Shown: one piece after another, positions 23,760 to 33,100 of the stretch
How positions within the stretch are numbered: the stretch's first letter is position 1
How the letters are laid out: the number at the start of each line of letters is the position of its first letter
Assembly: GCA_018267315.1 (NCBI GenBank)
Contig: JAFDYS010000035.1
Location: forward strand, 1-64,000
Length of the DNA stretch: 64,000 bases
From: Bacteroidota bacterium
GTDB taxonomy: Bacteria > Bacteroidota > Bacteroidia > Chitinophagales > UBA10324
Direction: 5' to 3'
Position numbers and translations under genes: made by a program
The notes under the pieces: model-generated
Told to the model about the DNA's origin: nothing
Database searches by the model: none
The model's input: only the letters and a program-made list of their open reading frames with translations

Positions 23760-25691
23760 TTATCCCGGCAACCCGTACTTCATTCGCGTTTGTTTGATGT
23801 GTTCATTTTGAAACAGTCCAATACCGGCAAAACTCCCATAGAGTTGCAAGGCAAAGAGGGAACGGGCGGCAATGGCTTCATCAAAAAGTTTTCTGAACCG
23901 CTCTTCCTCTCCACAGGCCAGGCACACGATGGAAAGAAGCATTCCCGTTTCGGGATCGGGTGAAGCGGCATAAAATGCTTCGAACTTCTGAAGTATTTCG
24001 CGCAGCTTCTCCCCGTTCGCCTGTATGCTGTAAACAAAAGTGAGCCCGAGCAACACATAAGGGTGATCGCCGGCCAGTTTGTGATTTCCCTCAATGATGC
24101 GGGCAGCGGTTTCAATATCACCTTCGCCGAGACTTACATAGGCGATCATTTGCTTGGCCAGGAAGTTATTCGGATTCAACTCCAGTGAACGGTTGAGATA
24201 CGTTTGTGCCATCGTGAAGTCGGTCAGCCCCAGCAACGCTCTGCCCGCTTCGGCAAGCGTTCTTGGATTCATGGGGTCCACGTCCACCATGCGCTGCGCC
24301 ATCACCTTCGTTTGATCAAACTGAAGCATCAGGTTGTAGTACTCGCACAGCCAGAAATAAGTGAGCGGTTCGCTGGGATTAATTGATATGGCCTGTTGCA
24401 GCAAATCAAAAGCTCCCTGCCAATCCCACTGGTTGAACTTCATCATAGCCATGGCAGTAAGGGCTTTGGGGTTGCGCGGTTGTGCGCGCATGGCTTCCTG
24501 AGCGTGATAAGCAAATCGTTTCTTCGATTCCTGGGGAGATATGTCGGGAACCAATCCGGGAAAAACATAAATGTTTGCCAGCACGGCATGCGCATTGGCA
24601 AAGTCAGGATCCATCTCCACGGCTTCATGAAGTAATTGGATCGCCTGTGCTTTCACTTCCGGGTTGATATTGTCCCAGTCGTAAGCGCCTTTGAGATACT
24701 TCTTGTATGCTTCGAGATTCTGGGTGGGGGCTTCGGCAATTTCTGAAGTGTGTTGCTGTTCGCTCAGATTTGTTCTCAGCTTGTTGGCAATGGCGCGAGC
24801 AATTTCATCCTGCACATCAAAAATATCTTCGAGCATTCTGTCGTACGTCGCACTCCAAAAGTGATAACCATCGGCGGCATTGATCAACTGCGCCGTCACG
24901 CGGATTTTATTTCCCGCTTTGCGCACGCTGCCTTCAATCACTTTCTGCACGTTGAGTTTGGCCGCAATCTCCCGCACATCTTCATTCTTCCCTTTAAAAG
25001 CGAATGCCGAAGTACGCGAGGTCACCTGCAGGCCATCAACTTGTGCGAGCACATTGATGAGTTCTTCCGTCATGCCGTCGCAGAAGAATTCATTTTCCGG
25101 ATCAGAACTCAATGAAGCGAAAGGAAGCACCGCAATTCCGTTGAGCGTAGTTTTCGTTTTGCCTTTCAGATCTTCTCTCGAAGGAATCACCAGCCCGGGA
25201 TTGGTGATGGCATACACCTGCATCGGCTGCTTCACATTTTTCAGTTCGAAATAGCCGAGGGCTTTGGTGGAAATGCCTTCCGTGTTCTTCACTTCATCAA
25301 AGAGTTTTTCTGAAATGAAAACACCGCCGGGCGTGGCCAGTGATTCAATGCGCGAAGCCACGTTCACGCTGTCGCCATAGATACCGTTTTCATCCGTCAT
25401 CACATCGCCGGTGTGGATGCCAATGCGCACATCAATTTTGGGTTCGGAAAGAAACTGCGTCTGCATTTCAATGGCAGCACGCACGGCACTGAGTCCACTG
25501 GTGAACAAACTCATGGTTCCGTCGCCATAGTACTGCAGCAACTTGCCATCGTATTTGGCCAGTGCATCTTCGAAAATTTTTTTCGAACGGTCGCGCTTCT
25601 GAATGGCCAGCGTTTCATTCTGCTGCATCAAGGCGGTGTAACCGACCATATCGGTGAACATGATGGCTGCGAGTTGGCGGGTCGTTCCCAT
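23760..25691 (-). CDS. Class III cyclase domain + TolB-like domain + TPRs (paralogue B)
   Basis: A 643-aa paralogue of the 1355 gene. The catalytic domain has metal Asp14 and Asp57 and Asn110/Arg114, with Gln53 at the Lys position and Gly103 at the partner position. The TolB-like domain spans ~180-305 (IAVLPFASLSSDPENEFF), and TPRs run from ~320 to ~620. It is the last of three tandem copies transcribed leftwards. A 28-codon mini-ORF ends immediately before its ATG (stop TAA at 25692-25694, start at 25691), so its translation may be coupled. This copy and the 1355 copy share long runs with each other (for example the whole TolB-like domain), showing recent duplication or gene conversion. Confidence 0.87.
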   Translation of the reverse strand: MGTTRQLAAIMFTDMVGYTALMQQNETLAIQKRDRSKKIFEDALAKYDGKLLQYYGDGTMSLFTSGLSAVRAAIEMQTQFLSEPKIDVRIGIHTGDVMTDENGIYGDSVNVASRIESLATPGGVFISEKLFDEVKNTEGISTKALGYFELKNVKQPMQVYAITNPGLVIPSREDLKGKTKTTLNGIAVLPFASLSSDPENEFFCDGMTEELINVLAQVDGLQVTSRTSAFAFKGKNEDVREIAAKLNVQKVIEGSVRKAGNKIRVTAQLINAADGYHFWSATYDRMLEDIFDVQDEIARAIANKLRTNLSEQQHTSEIAEAPTQNLEAYKKYLKGAYDWDNINPEVKAQAIQLLHEAVEMDPDFANAHAVLANIYVFPGLVPDISPQESKKRFAYHAQEAMRAQPRNPKALTAMAMMKFNQWDWQGAFDLLQQAISINPSEPLTYFWLCEYYNLMLQFDQTKVMAQRMVDVDPMNPRTLAEAGRALLGLTDFTMAQTYLNRSLELNPNNFLAKQMIAYVSLGEGDIETAARIIEGNHKLAGDHPYVLLGLTFVYSIQANGEKLREILQKFEAFYAASPDPETGMLLSIVCLACGEEERFRKLFDEAIAARSLFALQLYGSFAGIGLFQNEHIKQTRMKYGLPG

Positions 25692-25778
25692 TTATGCAAG
25701 AAGTGTTAATTCAGTGAACCCGCCTTCGTTCCTCCGGCGGATAAGCATGATGGCGGCGAGCTGACGGGTGACGGACAT
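25692..25778 (-). CDS. 28-codon leader ORF resembling a modified cyclase N-terminus
   Basis: The frame starts with ATG 25778 and reads MSVTRQLAAIM, the same as the cyclase start (MGTTRQLAAIM). Nine codons (LIRRRNEGG) follow, then FTE, where the cyclase has FTD, and a short divergent tail to a TAA that directly abuts the downstream ATG. A second leader with the same plan is at 29761-29880. It may be a coupled leader peptide or a duplication scar. Confidence 0.5.
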   Translation of the reverse strand: MSVTRQLAAIMLIRRRNEGGFTELTLLA

Positions 25779-25848
25779 GGCTGAAAGTTACAAGATGAAC
25801 AATGGGGAAGTAACAATTTCTATCAGCTAAAAAAATCCTTAATATCTA

Positions 25849-27816
25849 CTAGCCGGCTTGGGAATCGGCGTTCCTGATCTGGTCGCCTTTCACCGGCAGT
25901 CCCAGTTTCCTCCTTGATTCCTGCACGTGGTTATCAAACCAGGCATCTCGCATAAATTCACTGTCATACGTCTGCAACAGGTACAGTGATTTCTTCTGCA
26001 TGCCTTCATCGTAGTATGTATAAAATTTTCCCATTTCACCGGCCAGTAAGGCACAGAGAGCCAATACAAATTCCAGGTTTGACGACGACTTCTCATTGTG
26101 CATTCTTTCAAACTTTTCCAAAAACTCCCTGGCCTTGTCTGTTTCTCCCCGGCGGTTTCGTACATAAGCCAGGGCCAGCAACACAAACGGCAAATCGCCG
26201 GCTAACCCGCGGCTATCCTCCGCCATCTGCAACGCCTGATCGTATTCACCTTTCTGGGTTAGTGCCAGTACTTTGGCGTTGCGTGAAACGAGACTGAGTG
26301 AATCTACCTGAAGGGCGGTATCTGCTGCTCTCATCGCTTCATCAACATGCCCGAGAAATGCATAGTACCGGGCTGCCTGACCCACGGTAACAGCAGAAAG
26401 CGGATCCAGCCGCAGCATCAGCCCGGCATCTTCCAATATGGATTCCTCCTCCATGAAAATAATGTTGTATTCGCAAAAAAGATGCAGCACCTGTGGATTG
26501 TTCGGGTTCAGTTGCCTGGCCTTTTTCATGAGCAACCGGCACTCATCAAATTCCCAGGCATGCAGCTTGAGCATGCTGATGGCCGTCAGCGCATTTGTAT
26601 TCTGCGGATCGAGTTCCATTGCCCGCGCCGCATACGTGCGCGCTCTTTCCATGGACTCAGCCACCGGCGCCTGTCCCGATTGAGCAAAGAAGGAGTGAAT
26701 GTATGAAAGCAGGGCCCAGGCATCGGCCATGCCGGCATCCAACTCCGTCACTTCCTGAAGCAGTTCAATGGCGCGTTTCCGGTCTTCCAGCGAGGTGCGG
26801 TTGAAGAACTGCACGGCCTGCAGGTACTTTTTGTATGCTTCGAGATTTTGTGTGGAAGCTTTTGCCAGTTGTGACGTATGCTGTGCGGCATTCAGATTCT
26901 CGCGCATCTTGTTGGCGATGGCTCTTGCAATATCATCCTGCACGGCGAAGATGTCTTCAAGGGAACGATCATACGTCTCACTCCAGAGGTGATAGCCGTC
27001 CGCTGCATTGATGAGCTGGGCGGTGATGCGCACCTTGTTGCCTGCTTTGCGCACGCTGCCCTCCAGTATTTTCTGCACGTTCAGTTTGGCGGCGATCTCC
27101 CTCACATCTTCGTTCTTTCCTTTGAAGGCGAAAGAAGAGGTCCGTGATGTGACCTGCAGTCCGTCCACTTTCGCCAGCACATTCAGCAACTCTTCGGTGA
27201 TGCCATCGCAGAAAAATTCATTTTCCGGATCAGAACTGAGTGATGAAAAAGGCAGCACGGCAATCGAATTCAGCGTCTGCTTCACCTTGCCCTTCACTTC
27301 TTCCCTTGACGGAACCACGATGCCCGGGGCAGAAACCGCATACACATTCACCGGTTGCAACACATTCTTCAACTCAAAATAGCCGAGCGGTTTTGCCTCT
27401 ATGCTTTGGTTGCGGATTTCTTCATGCAGCTTTTCGGAGATGAACACCGCGCCCGGCGTGGCCAGCGACTCGATGCGTGATGCGATATTCACACTGTCGC
27501 CGTAAATTCCGGTTTCATCAAACATCACATCGCCGAGGTGCATGCCGATGCGCATGTCAATCACTTCGCTCTGCCGGTTGAGGGTTTGAATCTCAATCGC
27601 ACACCGTACGGCTTCCAGCGCACTGGTGAAAATGCTGAGCGAGCCATCGCCGTAGTTCATCAGCAACTTGCCCTGATGTGCCGAAAGACTGTTTTCAAAA
27701 ATCCTGTAGCTTCTGTCTTTTACCTGCTTGGCGAGTGTTTCATTCTGCTGCATCAATGCCGTATAGCCCACCATATCGGTGAACATGATCGCAGCGAGTT
27801 GACGGGTGGCGGGCAT
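25849..27816 (-). CDS. Class III cyclase domain + TolB-like domain + TPRs (paralogue C)
   Basis: A 655-aa middle member of the tandem array. Metal Asp14 and Asp57 and Asn110/Arg114 are present, with Met53 in the Lys position (LLMNYGDG) and Gly103 at the partner site. The TolB-like domain spans ~185-305 and TPRs ~320-630. The upstream gene ends only 15 bp before its ATG, so it is probably cotranscribed with paralogue D, and unlike B and D it has no leader ORF. The TPR region differs much more among the copies than the catalytic and TolB-like parts, suggesting different partners. Confidence 0.87.
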   Translation of the reverse strand: MPATRQLAAIMFTDMVGYTALMQQNETLAKQVKDRSYRIFENSLSAHQGKLLMNYGDGSLSIFTSALEAVRCAIEIQTLNRQSEVIDMRIGMHLGDVMFDETGIYGDSVNIASRIESLATPGAVFISEKLHEEIRNQSIEAKPLGYFELKNVLQPVNVYAVSAPGIVVPSREEVKGKVKQTLNSIAVLPFSSLSSDPENEFFCDGITEELLNVLAKVDGLQVTSRTSSFAFKGKNEDVREIAAKLNVQKILEGSVRKAGNKVRITAQLINAADGYHLWSETYDRSLEDIFAVQDDIARAIANKMRENLNAAQHTSQLAKASTQNLEAYKKYLQAVQFFNRTSLEDRKRAIELLQEVTELDAGMADAWALLSYIHSFFAQSGQAPVAESMERARTYAARAMELDPQNTNALTAISMLKLHAWEFDECRLLMKKARQLNPNNPQVLHLFCEYNIIFMEEESILEDAGLMLRLDPLSAVTVGQAARYYAFLGHVDEAMRAADTALQVDSLSLVSRNAKVLALTQKGEYDQALQMAEDSRGLAGDLPFVLLALAYVRNRRGETDKAREFLEKFERMHNEKSSSNLEFVLALCALLAGEMGKFYTYYDEGMQKKSLYLLQTYDSEFMRDAWFDNHVQESRRKLGLPVKGDQIRNADSQAG

Positions 27817-27831
27817 TTGCGAGAATTCAAT

Positions 27832-29760
27832 TCAAAGATTCATTTTCTTTTTCGCTTCACCATACCGGGGATCGGATCTCAATCCCTCATACACCGGAGA
27901 GCTGATCATGTAAGGTATCATTTCTTCACGCTTATCAATTGACTTGAAAAGATATTCGAAACACTTTTCATTGTCACCGATACCATGCCACGCCAGACAG
28001 AGATCTGAGTATTTGGCTACCTCAGGATGCAGGCGCTGAAATTCTTCGAGCTGCTTCATCAGGCCCACGGCTTCTTCCTTCTTTCCAAGTTTCCCCGTGC
28101 CATAAACAAGATACGATAATGATAGCGCAGAACCGCCAGACATTTCATTGGATTGCTTAATTACCTGATACGCCTCGTTCCAGTTTCCCTTCAGGCCAAT
28201 CGAAAATCCTTTGATGGCAAGCGCATACCAGTTGCCGGGTGTTACTTCAAGTTGCATGTCTGACAGGCGTATCACATCATCATACCGTTCTTCATAAAAA
28301 TAGGCGATACCCAGCGAGCGCGCCACTGACATGGATAGGGGATCTTGCTGCCAGGCCTTTTCAAAAGCCATCACTGAATTTTCGGGCTCGTTTATGATCA
28401 GGTAATAATAGCCGAGTACCCAATAGGCCTCTGCTGCTCCGGGGTTGAGTTCCATAGCCCTCATCAACGAGCGGTAAGCATCCTGCCATTTCCATTCAAA
28501 GAACAAGTAGGCAATGCTGCGTGCCACATGAGCCTGGGCGAGGGACGGATCCAATTCGAGCGCGCGGTTGCTGTACTCCACCACGCGCGCATACGCTTCA
28601 GGTCCCGGTATGGCGCCCACACTTCCCAGCATGGCATAAATACCGGCCAACATCGGAAGCGGCAATGCGAAATGAGGATCAAGGGCGATGGCTTGTTCAT
28701 AACATTCAATCGCCCGGTACATTTCTTCCGGCGTCTCTTTGTTCTGAAAGAATTTTCCTTTCAGAAATAGCGAATAGGCCTCAAGATTCAGCGTGCCGGT
28801 TTTCACGAGTGGTTCATTCTTCTGTGATAGGAAGAGTTTTGCCCGCAATTTATTTGCGATGATCCTGCTGATTTCATCCTGTACCTCAAAAATGTCAGTG
28901 AGGTCGCGGTCATACGTTTCGCTCCAGATATGAAAGCCGTCAGCGGCATTGATCAGCTGCGCGGTGATGCGCACTCGGTTACCGGCCCGCCGCACGCTAC
29001 CTTCAAGAATCTTATCGACGTTTAAACGAGAAGCGATGTCACGAATGTCCTGTTGCTTGCCTTTGAATGCAAATGAGGATGTGCGTGACGTGACCCGTAA
29101 ACCTTCCACCGCCGTAAGTGCATTCAATAATTCTTCAGTGATTCCGTCGCTGAAATATTCATTGTCCGCTTCACCACTGAGGTTAGTGAAGGGAAGCACG
29201 GCCAGCGAATTGACGGGCTGTTTCGTTTTACCCTCTATCTCGTGGCGTGACGGAACAGCCAATCCTTCATTCGCAATGGCGAAAACGCGGAGGGGTTGTT
29301 GCACATTTTTCACTTCAAAAAATCCGACCTCGTGCGTGAGAATGTTTTTCTGGTTGCGGATGTCGTCATACACTTTTTCAGAAATGAAAATGCCGCCGGG
29401 AACAGCCAACGTTTCAATGCGCGAAGCCACATTCACCCCATCGCCGTAGATACCGCTTTCATCAAACACCACATCGCCGCTATGAATGCCGATGCGCAAT
29501 TCCACCCGTGGTGACTTCATCAGTTCCTGCTGAATGCTGATGGCGCAGTTCACTGAATCGAGCGTTGAGTTGAAAATGCTCAGTGTACCGTCTCCGTAGT
29601 ATTGCAAAATGCGCCCGTGAAACTGCTCTACGAATTTGTCAAAGGCCTGCTTGTGCCGCAATTGATTGGCGCGCGCCAGCGCCTCATCAGTTTGCATGAG
29701 TGCGGTGTAACCCACCATATCGGTGAACATGATTGCGGCGAGTTGCCTGGTCGTTCCCAT
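27832..29760 (-). CDS. Class III cyclase domain + TolB-like domain + TPRs (paralogue D)
   Basis: A 642-aa first gene of the tandem array. Metal Asp14 and Asp57 and Asn110/Arg114 are intact, with Gln53 at the Lys position (ILQYYGDG) and Gly103 at the partner site. The TolB-like domain (LAVLPFTNLSGEADNEYFSDG) is the most diverged of the four, and the TPRs carry clear repeats (ALPLPMLAGIYAMLG, AEAYWVLGYYYL). A 39-codon leader ORF ends with TAG directly before this ATG. Divergent from the nine-GAF hybrid kinase across ~0.4 kb, so shared regulation is possible. Confidence 0.87.
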   Translation of the reverse strand: MGTTRQLAAIMFTDMVGYTALMQTDEALARANQLRHKQAFDKFVEQFHGRILQYYGDGTLSIFNSTLDSVNCAISIQQELMKSPRVELRIGIHSGDVVFDESGIYGDGVNVASRIETLAVPGGIFISEKVYDDIRNQKNILTHEVGFFEVKNVQQPLRVFAIANEGLAVPSRHEIEGKTKQPVNSLAVLPFTNLSGEADNEYFSDGITEELLNALTAVEGLRVTSRTSSFAFKGKQQDIRDIASRLNVDKILEGSVRRAGNRVRITAQLINAADGFHIWSETYDRDLTDIFEVQDEISRIIANKLRAKLFLSQKNEPLVKTGTLNLEAYSLFLKGKFFQNKETPEEMYRAIECYEQAIALDPHFALPLPMLAGIYAMLGSVGAIPGPEAYARVVEYSNRALELDPSLAQAHVARSIAYLFFEWKWQDAYRSLMRAMELNPGAAEAYWVLGYYYLIINEPENSVMAFEKAWQQDPLSMSVARSLGIAYFYEERYDDVIRLSDMQLEVTPGNWYALAIKGFSIGLKGNWNEAYQVIKQSNEMSGGSALSLSYLVYGTGKLGKKEEAVGLMKQLEEFQRLHPEVAKYSDLCLAWHGIGDNEKCFEYLFKSIDKREEMIPYMISSPVYEGLRSDPRYGEAKKKMNL

Positions 29761-29880
29761 CTAATAAAGAAATGCTTTTTCGGTGAACCCGCCTTCGTTC
29801 CACCAATGGGCAGTCATGATGCCAGCAAATTGCCTGGTGATCAGTAGCGGTTCGATGATGCAAAGAAAAGAAAGCGCCAT
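29761..29880 (-). CDS. 39-codon leader ORF, second copy of the modified cyclase N-terminus
   Basis: The frame starts at ATG 29880. Residues 14-20 read ITRQFAG, then IM, nine codons (TAHWWNEGG), FTE, a short tail and TAG at 29761-29763, directly abutting the ATG of paralogue D. The nine-codon insert is in the same place and of the same length as in the leader at 25692-25778 and shares its last four residues and 16 of its last 17 bases. That argues for common descent rather than chance. Confidence 0.5.
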   Translation of the reverse strand: MALSFLCIIEPLLITRQFAGIMTAHWWNEGGFTEKAFLY

Positions 29881-30176
29881 GGCACTACTCTTAGTTATTT
29901 CCTGCGCGCTCCGCTGCGTCTTTTTTGCCGGATCCGCTGCGCGCGGGAATGAATCAGGCAGCTTAAAATCAAAACGAGAACTGAAGCGTCACCGCATTTG
30001 CCTATTGCCTGTTTCAATTCATCGACCAGTCAGAACTATTACCCGCAGCTTTATGGAGTTTTGCATACATTTCGAGACTTTATAGCACCAAACCAACGAA
30101 CCAAAGCACCCCGTAAAACAGGTACGCCTGATCTGTTTTACCCAAGCCCTATCTGTTGAATCAAAATGCCATTGAC
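29881..30176. other. Intergenic region between the cyclase array and the hybrid kinase
   Basis: No gene was found. Two structures are visible: a GC-rich stem, CCTGCGCGC (29901-29909) pairing with GCGCGCGGG (29939-29947) with one G-T pair and a T-run within the loop, and the 9-bp inverted repeat at 30113-30141. Promoters for both divergent transcription units should lie here, but I cannot place them confidently. Confidence 0.5.
30113..30141. promoter_or_regulatory. 9-bp inverted repeat upstream of the hybrid kinase
   Basis: GTAAAACAG (30113-30121) and CTGTTTTAC (30133-30141) are perfect complements across an 11-base spacer, ending 35 bp before the ATG at 30177. It could be an operator for a dimeric regulator or a 5'-UTR hairpin. 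Only position and symmetry support this. Confidence 0.35.
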
Positions 30177-33100
30177 ATGACTGAAGAAGCCGCACGAATA
30201 GCAGAACTCGAAAAACTTTTGGCCAAACAAACGGCGCTGTTAAATCATCGCGACGAAGAATTGGCTGTGATCAAGAGTGTGCAGGAGGCCCTTGTAAGGG
30301 AAATGGATATGCAGAGCATTTATGAACTGGTGGGCGAAAAAATCAGGGAAATATTCAGCGCGCAGGTTATTGATATCGTAACATATGACAAGAAGGCCAA
30401 TTTGCTTCACGACAAATACGCTTACGAAAAAGGAGACCGGACCCTGGTAGGAACCTGGGAACCTACCGGGTTCAGAAAACATGTTGCTGAAACCGGCCAA
30501 CTCCTCGTCATCAATAAAAATCTTGAAAAGAAAGCGGCTGAATTCAATAGCAAATTATTGAGTGGTGAAATGCCTAAATCGGCTGTTTTTGTGCCGCTCA
30601 TTTCCGGAACGGCAGTAAAAGGAATGATCAGTCTGCAGAACCTGGATCACGAAGATGCCTTCCCGGATTCTGATGTAAACCTGCTCGTCACACTTGCCAA
30701 CAGCATGACTGTCGCGCTGGAAAGCGCGCGGCGCTTCGATGAAACCAACCGCCTGCTGAAAGAAACCGAGCAGCGCAACGCCGAGCTCGCCGTAATCAAC
30801 AGCGTGCAGGAAAGTCTGGTGGCGCGAATGAATATTGAAGGGATCTATGAACTGGTTGGTGAAAAAATCAGGGAGATTTTTGATGCGCAGGTGATTGACA
30901 TCGTGATGTACGACAAGAGCGTCAACCTGATCACCGACCGGTATTCCTACGAAAAAGGTGACCGCACCTTACTGGGACCCCGCGAGCCGAAAGGATTCCG
31001 GCGGCACGTGATTGAAACCGGTCAGTTGCTTGTGCATAATGAAAACGTGGCGCAGGCCATACGGGACTTCAATAACGAAGTGCTCATCGGGGCCGCCCCC
31101 AAGTCGCAGGTATATGTGCCCATGATTGCCGGCGGAGAGGTGAAGGGAGTGATCAGCTTGCAGAATCTCGATCACGAGCACGCATTCTCACCTTCCGATG
31201 TGAACCTGATTACCACGCTGGCAAACAGCATGAGCGTGGCTTTGGAAAGCGCCCGCCTCTTTGACGAAACGAGTCGCCTGCTGAAGGAAACGGAACAGCG
31301 AAATGCCGAGCTGGCGGTGATCAACAGCGTACAGGAAAGCCTGGTGGCTAAGAGAGACATGCAGGGGATTTATGAACTGGTGGGAGAAAAGATCCGTGAA
31401 ATTTTTGACGCACAGGTCATTGATATCGTCACCTTCGACAAGCGCTCCAATCTCATCAGAGATGTTTATGCCAATGAGAAAGGCGACCGGACCCTCCTCG
31501 GGCCACGTGAACCGAAAGGATTCAGGAAGCATGTAATCCACACGCGACAGGTACTCCTGCACAATGAAAACGTCGAGCGCGCCATGCGTGAATTCGGCAA
31601 TGAAATTCTCATAGGGGAAAGCCCCAAATCTCAGGTGTACGTTCCACTGATTGCCGGCAATGAAGTAAAGGGAATCATCAGCCTTCAGAATCTGGATCAT
31701 GAGCATGCCTTCTCCGAATCGCACGTGAGTCTGCTCACCACGTTGGCAAACAGCATGAGTGTAGCGCTGGAAAGCGCCCGCCTTTTTGATGAAACAAATC
31801 GCCTGCTCAAAGAAACCGAGCAGCGAACAGCCGAACTGTCAGTGATAAACAGCGTACAGGAAGGGCTGGCGAAAGAACTCGACATCCAGGGCATTTATGA
31901 ATTGGTGGGAGAAAAGATGCGACAGATTTTCAACGCACAGGTGATTGACATCGTTACCTATGATAAAACCACCAATCTCATTGAGGATCGTTATACCTAC
32001 GAGAAAGGTGACCGCGCCTTGCTGGCTCCCCGCCCGCTGAAAGGATTCCGCAAGCATGTGATTGAAACGGGAAAAACACTCGTCATTAACCGGGATCTTG
32101 ATTCTCAAAGAGCCAAATACGACCAGTCCGTTATTGTAGGTAAGGGCGCAAAATCACTGGTGATGGTTCCCATGATCGCGGGTGGTGAGGCAACAGGTGT
32201 TATCAGTCTGCAGAACCTCGATCAGGAGCATGCTTTCCCTGATTCCGATGTGAACCTTCTCACCACGCTTGCAAACAGCATGAGTGTGGCGCTTCAAAAT
32301 GCAAGACTGTTTGATGAAACCACCCGGCTGCTGAAAGAAACCGAACAGCGCACAGCAGAGCTGGCGGTCATTAACAGCGTGCAGGAAGGGCTGGCAAAAG
32401 AACTCGATATGCAGGCCATCTACGATCTCGTGGGAAACAAGATCAGAGATGTATTCAGCGCGCAGGTTGTCATCATTGCTGACCTTAACCAGGATACCAA
32501 AACGGAACATTTCAAGTACCTCATCGAAAAAGGAGAGCGTTATTACCTGGAGCCCCGGCCTTATGACAAACTGAGGCAACACCTGATTGACACGAGGGAG
32601 AAAATTCTGATCAGCTCCGATTTCACACGGGCAGCGGAAGAATTTGGCATGAAGGTGCTGCCCGGAACAGAGCTTCCAAAATCACTGCTGTTCGTTCCGC
32701 TGATTTCAGGAGAGAAAGTGAAAAGTTATGTGAGTCTTCAGAACGTTGATAACGAGCACGCATTTAACGAGTCCGACGTTCGGTTGCTGGAAACCCTGGC
32801 AAACAGCATGAGCGTGGCGCTGGAGAATGCACGGTTGTTTGATGAAACGACACGACTGCTCAAAGAAACGGAGCAACGCACCGCGGAACTTGCCGTCATC
32901 AACAGTGTGCAGGAAGGACTGGCGAAAGAGTTGCACATTGATGCCATCTACAATCTTGTAGGCGAGAAGCTGAGCGAAGTCATGAATACGCTCGACATTG
33001 ACATCCGGATTTTCTCTCCTGATACCAATCAGACCTTCTATCCTTTCATGATCGATCACGGCGTCCGGATGCAGATTCCACCCCAGCCCATGGGCGGTAT

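Noticed and set aside
24880-29449. Long open frames on the plus strand opposite the cyclase genes
   Set aside because: They are mirrored at equivalent places in each paralogue and show no protein family motif, so they are shadows of the conserved coding sequence.
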